Assembly (NCBI RefSeq): GCF_003008555.2
Contig: NZ_CP027665.1
Coordinates: 1,984,001-2,048,000, forward strand
Source of the DNA: Pukyongiella litopenaei
GTDB lineage: Bacteria > Pseudomonadota > Alphaproteobacteria > Rhodobacterales > Rhodobacteraceae
DNA: 64,000 nt
Direction of reading: 5' to 3'
In this document: positions 45,368-53,885 of the stretch, in pieces
How the letters are laid out: each line of letters opens with the position of its first letter
Numbering within the stretch: the stretch's first letter is position 1
Translations under genes and position numbers: made by a program
The notes under the pieces: model-generated
Database searches by the model: none
Seen by the model: only the letters and a program-made list of their open reading frames with translations
Told to the model about the DNA's origin: nothing

Positions 45368-46486
45368 TCATAGATTATCCTTTCCCTGCTTGGGTTTGGT
45401 GTCGGATTTGACGAACCTCTTGGGAAGGTTCGCCAAATTGCGCTCGCCATTCGGGCGGGCGACAAGTTTCTCAATCGCGGAATCGGCCATGCCTTCGCGG
45501 CCTGCGGCCTCGGTGTAGCGCTGCACGAGGGCGAGCGTTTTGTGCCCTGTGACTGCGCCGATCTCATGCGCCGTGGCTCCGGCCTCGGCCAAACGGCGCG
45601 CGCAGGCCTTGCGAAGGCCATGGGCGGAGCATTGAGGTAGTTTGGCCTCTTCGGTCCAACGCTGCATGAGATTGCCCAAGCCACCGGCGGAGCGCATCGT
45701 GCCTTTCTGGGTGGCCAGGAAGGGGCGATCCTTCGGCAACTTGTCCAGGACCTCGGCAAGGTCCGGATGGATCGGCACCGAAACCAGCACCCCGCCTGAG
45801 CGCTGCGTCTTCTGCCGCCGGTACTCGATCTTGCCATTGCGAACGTTCTTCGGCCCCAGCTTCACAGCATCGACACGCGCAGCGCCAGTGTAGAGCATCA
45901 GCGTCACCGCCGTATGCGCCAGCGTGCCGGGCTTGTGGGCCTTGAAGAACTGCGCCAGCTCGTCCTCGTCCCAGGTATGGAAGCCGTCTCCGCCCACGCG
46001 AAACGGCTTCGTCGCTCGCGCGGGGTTGTCGCCGCGCCAGTCCAGCGTGATTGCGAAATCCATCAACTGGATCAGCCGTTTGCGCAGATTGTTCGCTGCC
46101 GTCGGGGTATCGGCCTTTTCGGCCAGGATCGTCTGCACATGCCGCCGTTGCATCAATCGCACCGGCTTGTCGCCATGCTCCTCTCGAAACTTCTCGACAA
46201 TCCCGCGATAGACCTTCTGCGTACTTGGTGCGAGATCAAGGAATTCGGGCGACCGATACCAGAGCGCCACAAGCTGGCTGACACTGTAGGGCTTGGTCCG
46301 GTCCGCCCCAATCAGCCCGCGCGTCTTGTGCCCGTTCACCGCATCCTCATACCGTCGAACGAACTCCTCCGAACCGTAGTCGCTCCCCAACTCCGCCGAA
46401 AACCCACCCTTCCGAAACCGCCAACGCCGCTTCCCGTGCCGGTCGAAATAGGCCGTCGCGCCGGGAAACTGCTTGCGGCGTTTCAT
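45368..46486 (-). CDS. Tyrosine-recombinase integrase of the element
   Basis: 372-residue site-specific recombinase. An N-terminal DNA-binding part (to about 170) contains a SAM-like core-binding domain (APSTQKVYRGIVEKF). The catalytic domain has Arg in LYTGAARVDAV, the H-x-x-R box in HGLRKACARR, GHKTL and the Tyr nucleophile in QRYTEAA. It reads toward the tRNA and ends five bases from it, the usual arrangement for tRNA-targeting elements. The ATG 46486 overlaps the stop of the upstream 57-residue gene (ATGA); a GTG at 46498 is an alternative. Confidence 0.93.
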   Translation of the reverse strand: MKRRKQFPGATAYFDRHGKRRWRFRKGGFSAELGSDYGSEEFVRRYEDAVNGHKTRGLIGADRTKPYSVSQLVALWYRSPEFLDLAPSTQKVYRGIVEKFREEHGDKPVRLMQRRHVQTILAEKADTPTAANNLRKRLIQLMDFAITLDWRGDNPARATKPFRVGGDGFHTWDEDELAQFFKAHKPGTLAHTAVTLMLYTGAARVDAVKLGPKNVRNGKIEYRRQKTQRSGGVLVSVPIHPDLAEVLDKLPKDRPFLATQKGTMRSAGGLGNLMQRWTEEAKLPQCSAHGLRKACARRLAEAGATAHEIGAVTGHKTLALVQRYTEAAGREGMADSAIEKLVARPNGERNLANLPKRFVKSDTKPKQGKDNL

Positions 46487-46656
46487 AGGCGATCCCACGG
46501 ATTGTTGACCTCGTCCGTTTGCTTCTCGGTGCTGTAGATCACGACCTTGCCATCACGGCTGATCTCGGACCGTACGACCGGAATGCCCGCGTCCCGGTAC
46601 GCCTTGAGGTATCGTGTCAACTCGGTCTGCGTCAGCGTCGCGCGGGGCATGGCCAT
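46483..46656 (-). CDS. 57-residue small protein coupled to the integrase
   Basis: A short gene, MAMPRATLTQTELTRYLKAY at its start and ending in NNPWDRL. A strong GGAGAAGGA lies before the ATG 46656, and its stop overlaps the integrase ATG by four bases. It has an N-terminal helix with a pattern (TQTELTRYLKAYRDAGI) and then a beta-like stretch. Small proteins of this look commonly sit directly upstream of integrases in alphaproteobacterial elements and prophages (my recollection). Function unknown; a recombination directionality role is possible but not shown. Confidence 0.75.
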   Translation of the reverse strand: MAMPRATLTQTELTRYLKAYRDAGIPVVRSEISRDGKVVIYSTEKQTDEVNNPWDRL

Positions 46657-46672
46657 GGTGTGTCCTTCTCCG

Positions 46673-46912
46673 TCAGAGGCTGTGGTGCTGTGGCTCGCCC
46701 AAGGGCAAGCGCGGCTGGTCGCTTTCGGGGCGCTTTACCTTGGTTGCATTGCGCTGAAACCGCTCCCAACCGCTCATGGTAAGCATCTTGGTCTTTGAAG
46801 AAATCTCCACAAACTCCAGCCGTCCGTCGTTCATGAGCGCGCGAATTTGCGCAGGGCTGAGCCCGACGATCTCGCCAAGCTGTTTGGGTGAAAGCAATCG
46901 CTCTTGTTCCAA
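46673..46912 (-). CDS. Excisionase/MerR-type small HTH protein
   Basis: 79-residue protein. A TTG at 46912 has an AAGGAGG with a five-base spacer, so I take it as a non-ATG start. The N-terminal pattern LLSPKQLGEIVGLSPAQIRALMNDGRLEFVEI (cited in part: LSPKQLGEIVGLSPAQ) is a winged-helix excisionase-like fold that recognises DNA at integration ends. It is upstream of the tiny gene and the integrase, all minus strand, likely one operon. Divergent from the repressor gene at 47051. Confidence 0.7.
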   Translation of the reverse strand: MEQERLLSPKQLGEIVGLSPAQIRALMNDGRLEFVEISSKTKMLTMSGWERFQRNATKVKRPESDQPRLPLGEPQHHSL

Positions 46913-47050
46913 AATCGCCTCCTTCGCATGCAGTTGAAGGGAATCGCTTGTTTTGCACCAACTGGCATGGTCAGATGGCGAAAGAAGCGAAAAAGTGTCA
47001 TTTTGTGCATATTTGCTAAATACGACACGAACGTCAATTGGAATCTGCCT
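46913..47050. promoter_or_regulatory. Divergent control region between excisionase-type and repressor genes
   Basis: 138 AT-richer bases between two divergent starts. A GTGTC (46995-46999) and GACAC (47024-47028) form a widely spaced dyad around TTTTGTGCATATTTGCTAAAT, a plausible operator for the XRE repressor. GCTAAATA near 47015-47022 could be a -10 element for the plus-strand repressor gene. These are pattern matches only. Confidence 0.35.
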
Positions 47051-47473
47051 ATGGCGCGAGAAACGTCTGATTTGTTTGTTGGGGTCGGGGCCAGGCTCGC
47101 GATTACGCGCAGTGACATCGGGCTTTCGCAAACCGACATGGCCAAGGAAATCGGCGTCTCGCTGCGAGCATATCACAGCTACGAAAAGGGCGAACGCGGA
47201 CTGCCGATCGAGGCTCTGGTCGCGATCCATGACAAGTTCGGGTCGGATGTGAACTGGATTCTCCTCGGCACCAAATCTGCCCGCGTCGAACATGACATCG
47301 ACGCTTTGGAAGAGTTTGAAACCTCGCTGGACCGGTTTCTTACAGAACAGGGCATTCGGATCAAAAGCGAAAAGCGCGGGGCGATTGTCGCGCGCTGGTA
47401 TCGGTCGCTCCTCGACGGCAAAGAGATCGAAATGGAAAATGTCCACACGTGGATCGAATTATTAAGGGAATAG
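47051..47473 (+). CDS. XRE-family repressor-like regulator
   Basis: 140-residue regulator. The helix-turn-helix lies at about residues 15-70 (LAITRSDIGLSQTDMAKEIG, then SLRAYHSYEKGERGLP). A helical C-terminal part (IDALEEFETSLDRFL) probably dimerises. I start at the ATG 47051, directly before the HTH at normal distance, rather than at an earlier TTG/ATG that would include non-conserved sequence. It is divergent from the excision genes and likely keeps the element silent (phage-repressor analogy). GTG of the next gene follows three bases after its stop. Confidence 0.8.
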   Translation: MARETSDLFVGVGARLAITRSDIGLSQTDMAKEIGVSLRAYHSYEKGERGLPIEALVAIHDKFGSDVNWILLGTKSARVEHDIDALEEFETSLDRFLTEQGIRIKSEKRGAIVARWYRSLLDGKEIEMENVHTWIELLRE

Positions 47474-47475
47474 AA

Positions 47476-47808
47476 GTGCAGGTTTCTCAGTCGCCCCAGT
47501 GGCATCGTCAGAATTTGGTCACGCTTGAGCGTGTCCACCACGACATCGCCCGTTTTACAGGGCCGGTCTTTCAATTCGTCACCATCGCGGCGGCGATCTA
47601 TCTGCCATGCTATGCCAAGCTGATGCTGTTCTCTGCTCCCGGCGCGCTTGACCCGATGATGGTGCTGCTGGCCCTCTCCGCCGTCGCGCTTGTGCTGGTC
47701 TCTCCGGCCTTCGCCTTGGCGGCGACTGTGGAGGTCTATTTCTCACGTCGCATCGCCCGGGCATCGCGGGCCGGTGCATCGCATTTCCATGATGCAACCG
47801 GTGGGTGA
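47476..47808 (+). CDS. Small membrane protein upstream of the R-M operon
   Basis: 110-residue protein with two predicted membrane helices (about 30-55, FTGPVFQFVTIAAAIYL, and about 60-90, MMVLLALSAVALVLV), flanked by a polar N-terminus with several His and Arg residues and a basic C-terminus. The GTG 47476 follows AAGGGAA. I do not recognise the family. It is three bases after the repressor gene and 55 bases before mod. Toxin-like, holin-like or regulatory roles are all unsupported. Confidence 0.55.
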   Translation: MQVSQSPQWHRQNLVTLERVHHDIARFTGPVFQFVTIAAAIYLPCYAKLMLFSAPGALDPMMVLLALSAVALVLVSPAFALAATVEVYFSRRIARASRAGASHFHDATGG

Positions 47809-47863
47809 TCCCGCTATGGTTCGTCAAAAAGAACATAAGTGATTTCAAGGGTAAGGGACGCAC

Positions 47864-50800
47864 ATGTCATCCGATCTTTCTGACCTGATCCTGTCTCTGA
47901 CGCCTGAGGATGGCTCCTCCATCGGCAACGGCGCAATGCTCGCGCGGCTGCGGGACCATATCCCTACGCTGACTGAGGAAGCCTATGCCGCGGCGCGGGA
48001 TGCGCTGATTGACGATGGCACGCTGGGCCGGGGCAAGGGGCGTGGTGGGTCGATCTATCGGGCGGATGTGGCTGATCTGGAGCTGACCGCGCCCGTGGCC
48101 AAGGAACCCAAGGCCGCCACCGGCACGCGCAAAAAAGCCAGCCGCAAGTCGGATGAACCGACCGAGGTGCTGTCCTATCGCCATGGCGAGACACGCGTGA
48201 ACAACCCCGAGGTGGGGATGGTGCATGCGGACACCGACCCGGATGGGGACAAGACCGCCTGGCAATATGACCCGCATCTGGACCCGGTGCTGAACTTTGA
48301 CAGCGCACGCGGGGCGATTGAGACGCTGATCGACGATGCGCTGGCCAGTGACGATCCGGAGCGGATGAAAGACGCGCTGACGGAACTCAAACGCTTGCAG
48401 GCGCCTTACCTGAACTGGACGGGCAAGGCGGAGAAGACATCGTTCGAGGTCGATACCGTCAGCCTTCATGTCCACGAACGGGTGGACCCGGCGACGATCC
48501 TGGCCAATGCGGCCAAGCGGCTGAAGGGGCAGGACGCAAGCGCGCAGTGGCGGCAGGCGGACCTGTTCGCGGCCCCGTTCGAGAACCTGCCGCTGCGCCA
48601 GGCGCTGGATTTCTACCACCACGAAAAGGGCTGGTCGAACCGACTGGTGGCGGGCGACAGCCTGCTGGTCATGAACTCGCTCCTGACCAAAGAGAGCATG
48701 GGCGGCAAGGTGCAGATGATCTATATCGACCCGCCCTATGGCATCAAATATGGGTCGAACTTTCAGCCCTTTACCAACAAGCGCGACGTGAAGGATCGGT
48801 CAGACGCCGACCTGACGCAAGAGCCCGAGATGATCAAGGCGTTCCGGGATACCTGGGAACTGGGCATCCATTCCTACCTCACCTATCTGCGTGATCGGCT
48901 GATGCTGGCGCGGGAACTGCTGACCGAGAGCGGGTCGGTGTTTGTGCAGATTTCAGATGAGAATTTGCACCATGTTAGACAATTGCTGTCCGAGGTCTTC
49001 GGTTCTCAGAACACGATGTCATTGATCAGCTATTCGACGACTGGTGGCTTTGCCTCATCCGGTTTGAGCCGGACTGGCGACTACATCCTTTGGTTTGCCA
49101 AGAACAAGGAGAAGGTCAAATTCAATCGGCTGTATCTTCCTAAAGACAGGGCCGAGGCGGCGCGTGGTGATTATGACCAAGCTGTTTTTGCAAACGGCAG
49201 TCGCGGGCCATTGCCAAAAGACCAACGGCAAAGGCCTGAAACGATCCCGAAAACGACCAAGATATTCACCGATGATAACCCAAGCTCGCAGGGCGAAGGT
49301 GCTGCCACGGTTGACTGGGAATGGTGTGGGATGACGTTTCACCCCGGTAGCGGGAACCACTGGAAGGCCCCAGTGCCGCATGGGATGCGTCGCCTAACAA
49401 GGGCGAATCGCTTTCTGATTACACCACGGGGCAAGATTAGGTACGTCCGGTTTTTCACGGACTTCGACCAAGTTCCGATTACTGACAACTGGTTCGACAT
49501 TGCCGGGGCTGTTCAAGATCGCGCAGACCCAAAGGTCTATGTCGTCCAAACCAGTAACAAGATCATTGAACGCTGCCTCCTTATGACAACCGATCCCGGC
49601 GATCTGGTACTCGATCCGACTTGCGGCTCTGGAACCTCTGCTTATGTGGCGGAGAAATGGGGGCGGCGCTGGATCACCTGTGACACGTCCCGCGTGTCAA
49701 TCTCGTTGGCCAAGCAGCGGCTGATGACAGCCAGTTTCGACTATTACGCCCTACGCTATCCCCATGATGGGCTAAGGGGCGGCTTCGACTACGATACCAC
49801 CCCGCGTGTCATGCTTGGAAAGATCGCCAACAACCCCGACATCGACACGATCTATGACGAGGATCATCCCAAGATCGCGGCAGCGCTGGACGATCTGAAC
49901 GCCGCGCTCACATCCGCGCCCCCGCTGCCGATCAAGCCCACCCAAGGCTATCGCAAGGGCAAACAGGTCTCCTTCCGCGATGGCGACGTGCTGGAAGAAT
50001 GGGAGGTGCCCTTTGACCTCCCCTACGATTGGCCCCAGGCGGCCAAGGCCCCGTTCGAGGCCTTCCACAAAGCCCGTCAGTCCATGCAGCGCCGCATGGA
50101 TCAATCCATCGCCGATCACGCCGATCAGGAAACGCTCTACGACAAGCCCCGCATCGACAAGAACAAGCTGCGCATCACCGGCCCGTTCAGCGTCGAGGCC
50201 GTGCCCGCGCCCACCGTTCTGTCACTGGACGAAAGCCTGCCAGCCGAAGAGGCCGACAGCACCGTCGCCCGCTCTGGTGAGACTTCGCGCCAATCGCTTT
50301 GGCGTGATGAACTGCTGAAAACCGGCGTGCGCGGCAAGGGCGGCAACATGATGCGCTTTGCCGAGTTCGAGGTGATCCCCGGCACGAAGTTCCTGCATGC
50401 CAGCGGCTCGGTCGCCGATACGGGCGAGCGTGTGGTGGTCAGCTTCGGCCCCGAACATGCCGCCCTTGAGCAGCGCCAGGTCGAAGAGGCGATGAACGAA
50501 GCCTACACGTTGATGCCCAAGCCCAAGTTCCTGCTGTTCTGCGCCTTCACCTTTGACCCCGAAGCGGCCAAGGACATTGACGAGATGAACGTGCCGGGCA
50601 TGACCTTCCTCAAGGTGCAGATGAACACGGACCTGCTGACCGAGGATCTGAAAAAGGCACGATCCTCGAACCAGTCCTTCTGGCTCATGGGCCAGCCCGA
50701 GATCGAGCTGCGCAAGCGCGACGACGGGATGTGGGAGGTCGAGGTGCATGGCTTTGACTACTTCAACCCCAAGACCGGCGAGATCGAGGGCGGCGGCACC

Positions 50801-51067
50801 AAGCAGATTGCCATGTGGTCGCTGGATACGGATTACGATCAGCGGTCGCTGATGCCGCATCAGGTGTTCTTTCCCATGGCCGACGCCAAGGGCGGTTGGA
50901 ACCGGCTGAAAAAGACGATCCGTGCAGAGCTGGACGAGGACCTGCTGGAGCAGTTCCACGGCACGGTGTCGTTGCCGTTCGAGGCGGGGGACAATAAGCG
51001 GATCGCGGTGAAGATCGTGGATGATCGGGGCATCGAAAGCCTCAAGATCGTCGCGCTGGAGGGATAA
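47864..51067 (+). CDS. Type III restriction-modification methyltransferase (Mod)
   Basis: 1067-residue adenine-N6 methyltransferase of the beta order. The DPPY motif is at 289-292 in MIYIDPPYGIKYGSN, and the SAM motif comes later near residue 584 in LDPTCGSGTSAYVAEKWG. The target-recognition region lies between them. The N-terminal 150 residues and the C-terminal 300 residues extend the protein beyond a typical 650-residue Mod, so it is a long variant. The stretch 48950-49610 (residues about 363-582), the expected recognition domain, is visibly AT-richer than the sequence on both sides. The res gene starts three bases after the stop. It methylates DNA and forms the recognition subunit of the Res complex. 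Confidence 0.9.
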   Translation: MSSDLSDLILSLTPEDGSSIGNGAMLARLRDHIPTLTEEAYAAARDALIDDGTLGRGKGRGGSIYRADVADLELTAPVAKEPKAATGTRKKASRKSDEPTEVLSYRHGETRVNNPEVGMVHADTDPDGDKTAWQYDPHLDPVLNFDSARGAIETLIDDALASDDPERMKDALTELKRLQAPYLNWTGKAEKTSFEVDTVSLHVHERVDPATILANAAKRLKGQDASAQWRQADLFAAPFENLPLRQALDFYHHEKGWSNRLVAGDSLLVMNSLLTKESMGGKVQMIYIDPPYGIKYGSNFQPFTNKRDVKDRSDADLTQEPEMIKAFRDTWELGIHSYLTYLRDRLMLARELLTESGSVFVQISDENLHHVRQLLSEVFGSQNTMSLISYSTTGGFASSGLSRTGDYILWFAKNKEKVKFNRLYLPKDRAEAARGDYDQAVFANGSRGPLPKDQRQRPETIPKTTKIFTDDNPSSQGEGAATVDWEWCGMTFHPGSGNHWKAPVPHGMRRLTRANRFLITPRGKIRYVRFFTDFDQVPITDNWFDIAGAVQDRADPKVYVVQTSNKIIERCLLMTTDPGDLVLDPTCGSGTSAYVAEKWGRRWITCDTSRVSISLAKQRLMTASFDYYALRYPHDGLRGGFDYDTTPRVMLGKIANNPDIDTIYDEDHPKIAAALDDLNAALTSAPPLPIKPTQGYRKGKQVSFRDGDVLEEWEVPFDLPYDWPQAAKAPFEAFHKARQSMQRRMDQSIADHADQETLYDKPRIDKNKLRITGPFSVEAVPAPTVLSLDESLPAEEADSTVARSGETSRQSLWRDELLKTGVRGKGGNMMRFAEFEVIPGTKFLHASGSVADTGERVVVSFGPEHAALEQRQVEEAMNEAYTLMPKPKFLLFCAFTFDPEAAKDIDEMNVPGMTFLKVQMNTDLLTEDLKKARSSNQSFWLMGQPEIELRKRDDGMWEVEVHGFDYFNPKTGEIEGGGTKQIAMWSLDTDYDQRSLMPHQVFFPMADAKGGWNRLKKTIRAELDEDLLEQFHGTVSLPFEAGDNKRIAVKIVDDRGIESLKIVALEG

Positions 51068-51070
51068 GCC

Positions 51071-53845
51071 ATGTCCCTGATCATCAACCGCCCGTGGGAG
51101 CGGCCAGAGCAGCATTGGGTTGAGGGCAAAGGCGGTACGCTGGAGATCAAGCCAGAGCGGCGGCCTGCCAGTTACGAGGTCTTTGACGCGCGCAACAACA
51201 CCAAGCGGACCGAAGTTCTGGCCATGGTCAACACGATCCGCGACCGTGTGGATCAATGGCGTGAGGATGGCTATCCGGGGGTGACCATCGTGACGCGCAA
51301 GCTGTTGGAGCACTGGCACGATGAGGATGCGCGCCAGCATCCATTCTATTTCTGCCAATTGGAAGCGATTGAGACGCTGATCTGGCGGGTCGAGGGCGCG
51401 GAGGCCTACAAACAGGGCATCCATGTTCCCGGCGATGGCGGTGCCTGGGAACGGCTGTGCAACAAGATGGCCACCGGCGCGGGCAAGACGACGGTGATGG
51501 CTATGATCATCACCTGGCAGGTACTGAACGCGCTGACCTATCCGAAGCGGAACAAGGATTTCAGCCGCGCGGTGTTCATTGTGGCCCCTGGCCTGACGGT
51601 GAAGGGCCGGTTACAGGTGCTGCTGCCGTCTGAGGGCAGCTATTACGACGAATTCAATCTATGCCCGTCGGAGTCGATGCGCCAGAAGCTGAACCAAGCT
51701 GAGGTTTTGATCGAGAACTGGCATACGCTGATGCCGTTGAAAGAGGTGCAGAGGTCGGTCGTTCAGAAGGGCAAGGAATCCGACGAGGCCTTCACGCGCC
51801 GTGTCCTGGGCAAACTGGCCGGGCACAAGGACATCATCGTCATCAACGACGAGGCGCATCACGCCTATCGCAAACCGCCCGAAGTCAAGATTTCGAAGAA
51901 GCGGGCCGAGGAACAGGGCATCGACCTCGACGAGGCCACACGCTGGATCGAAGGTCTGGACCGCATCCACAAGACCCGCCGCATTCAGCGCTGTTTCGAC
52001 CTCTCCGCCACGCCTTTCGCGCCCACCGGCAAGGCCAGCACCGACACCGCGCTGTTCGACTGGATCATCTCGGATTTCGGCCTGAACGACGCGATTGAGG
52101 CCGGGTTGGTGAAGACACCGCGCGTTGTCGTCCGGGATGACGCGCTCCCGGACTCCCGAACGCTGCAATCGAAGCTTTACCACATTTATCGTGACAAGTC
52201 GGTTTCTGAGGACCTGAACCGGGCCAAGGCCGAACCGCATGAAGCGTTGCCCAAGCTTGTGCAGGATGCCTACACGCTGCTTGGGGCAGACTGGCGTGAA
52301 ACGGCCAAGGACTGGGCTGAAGCGGGGCATCATTCACCGCCGGTCATGCTAACGGTCTGCAATCGGACAGAAACTGCCGCCCGGATTGAGCACTACTTTA
52401 ACCAAGGCGATGCCCATTGGCCCGAATTGCAGGCCCCGAATAAGACCTTACGCGTGGACTCGAAGGTTCTGGACAAGGCGGAAATCGGTGAGGCGGCGAC
52501 GTCCGACAAAGCTTATGATCAGCGGCTTCAGGATATCGTCGAAGCATCTGATATACCGGAAACCCGAAAGCGGCAGTTGGGCGGCCTGAAGAAGGAAGAG
52601 CTGCTCCGCGAGATCATCGACAATGTCGGCAAACGAGGCCAGGCCGGGCAAGACCTTCAGAACGTGATTTCCGTGGCGATGCTATCCGAGGGGTGGGATG
52701 CAAAGAACGTCACCCACATCATGGGCTTGCGCGCATTCACGTCGCAGTTGTTGTGCGAACAGGTCGTTGGGCGAGGCCTTCGGCGGGTTTCCTATGACAC
52801 CGACGAGAATGGTCTGTTTTTGCCGGAATACGTGAATGTCTTTGGCGTTCCCCTTTCGATCTCCGAAGCTGGGGAACCCGGTGAAGCGCCACCTCCGCCT
52901 AAGCCAACAACACAGATTGAAGTCATTCCTGAACGCGCCAATTTGGAGATCAAATGGCCGAACGTGGTTCGTGTCGAGTCGGTTGTCCGTCGCGAATTGT
53001 CCGTCGAATGGTCGGACGTTGAGACGCTTACGCTTGATCCTGCCTCCACGCCCATCAGTGCGGACCTAGCCCCTGCTCTGGGCGGTGCAACCGACATGGG
53101 CAAAGTTTCCTCGATTGACTTGGAAAAGCTTCCGGACGGCTTCAGGCTTCAACGCCTCGTGTTTCAAGCAGCCCGAAAGGGGTTCGCAGGCCTGAATCAT
53201 AGCTTCAAAGGGTCGGAAGACCTGCTTGCAGCGCAGCTTGTCCGGATCGTCGAAGAATTCATCGACTCTGGGGCGTTGCAAATCCCGTCGCTCTTTCACT
53301 CCGATCCGCTAAGGCGTCGCATTCTGATCGCTCTCAACATCGATCTGGTTGTTCAGCACCTTATGCAAAGTGTGTTTGAGCAGAACAGGACCCAGTTGAC
53401 GCCGATCTTCGACGAAGAAAACCCAATCGGTTCCACGGGACAGATGCGCACCTGGTACACGACCAAGCCCAATTTCCCTGCCGTTAAGTCACATATCAGC
53501 CATTTGGTGGGGGATTCCTCCTGGGAAGGACATGCAGCCAACGTGTTCGAGAGATCGAGCGATGTACTGGCCTACGCCAAGAACGACCATTTAGGATTTC
53601 AGATTCAATATCTATGGTCAGGTTCTCGCAGGCGCTATATCCCTGATTTCCTGGTGAAATACACAAACGGAAAAATGCTAGCTTTGGAGATCAAGGGCAC
53701 TGATAGCCCTCAAAACAAGGCGAAACGTGATGCGCTGGCCGAATGGGTCAAGGCCGTGAACGAGGTTGGTGGGTTTGGGCAATGGTCTTGCGACGTAGCT
53801 TTTGATCCTAGCGAGATAGAAGACATAGTTCGGCGCAATGACTAG
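51071..53845 (+). CDS. Type III restriction endonuclease subunit (Res)
   Basis: 924-residue SF2 helicase-nuclease. Walker A ATGAGKT is near 134-140, the DEAH-type box INDEAHH at 258-264, and further helicase motifs include LSATPFAPTGK and VVGRGLRR. The C-terminal PD-(D/E)xK nuclease is intact: D859 in RYIPDFL, E873 and K875 in LEIKG. The N-terminal part is GC-rich, while from about 52150 the gene is AT-richer. All motifs needed for ATP-dependent cleavage are visible. It pairs with the Mod upstream, and the RT gene follows 40 bases after the stop in the same direction. Confidence 0.9.
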   Translation: MSLIINRPWERPEQHWVEGKGGTLEIKPERRPASYEVFDARNNTKRTEVLAMVNTIRDRVDQWREDGYPGVTIVTRKLLEHWHDEDARQHPFYFCQLEAIETLIWRVEGAEAYKQGIHVPGDGGAWERLCNKMATGAGKTTVMAMIITWQVLNALTYPKRNKDFSRAVFIVAPGLTVKGRLQVLLPSEGSYYDEFNLCPSESMRQKLNQAEVLIENWHTLMPLKEVQRSVVQKGKESDEAFTRRVLGKLAGHKDIIVINDEAHHAYRKPPEVKISKKRAEEQGIDLDEATRWIEGLDRIHKTRRIQRCFDLSATPFAPTGKASTDTALFDWIISDFGLNDAIEAGLVKTPRVVVRDDALPDSRTLQSKLYHIYRDKSVSEDLNRAKAEPHEALPKLVQDAYTLLGADWRETAKDWAEAGHHSPPVMLTVCNRTETAARIEHYFNQGDAHWPELQAPNKTLRVDSKVLDKAEIGEAATSDKAYDQRLQDIVEASDIPETRKRQLGGLKKEELLREIIDNVGKRGQAGQDLQNVISVAMLSEGWDAKNVTHIMGLRAFTSQLLCEQVVGRGLRRVSYDTDENGLFLPEYVNVFGVPLSISEAGEPGEAPPPPKPTTQIEVIPERANLEIKWPNVVRVESVVRRELSVEWSDVETLTLDPASTPISADLAPALGGATDMGKVSSIDLEKLPDGFRLQRLVFQAARKGFAGLNHSFKGSEDLLAAQLVRIVEEFIDSGALQIPSLFHSDPLRRRILIALNIDLVVQHLMQSVFEQNRTQLTPIFDEENPIGSTGQMRTWYTTKPNFPAVKSHISHLVGDSSWEGHAANVFERSSDVLAYAKNDHLGFQIQYLWSGSRRRYIPDFLVKYTNGKMLALEIKGTDSPQNKAKRDALAEWVKAVNEVGGFGQWSCDVAFDPSEIEDIVRRND

Positions 53846-53885
53846 AACAATTTCGAATACGGACGATATGATGGATGGTTGAGTT

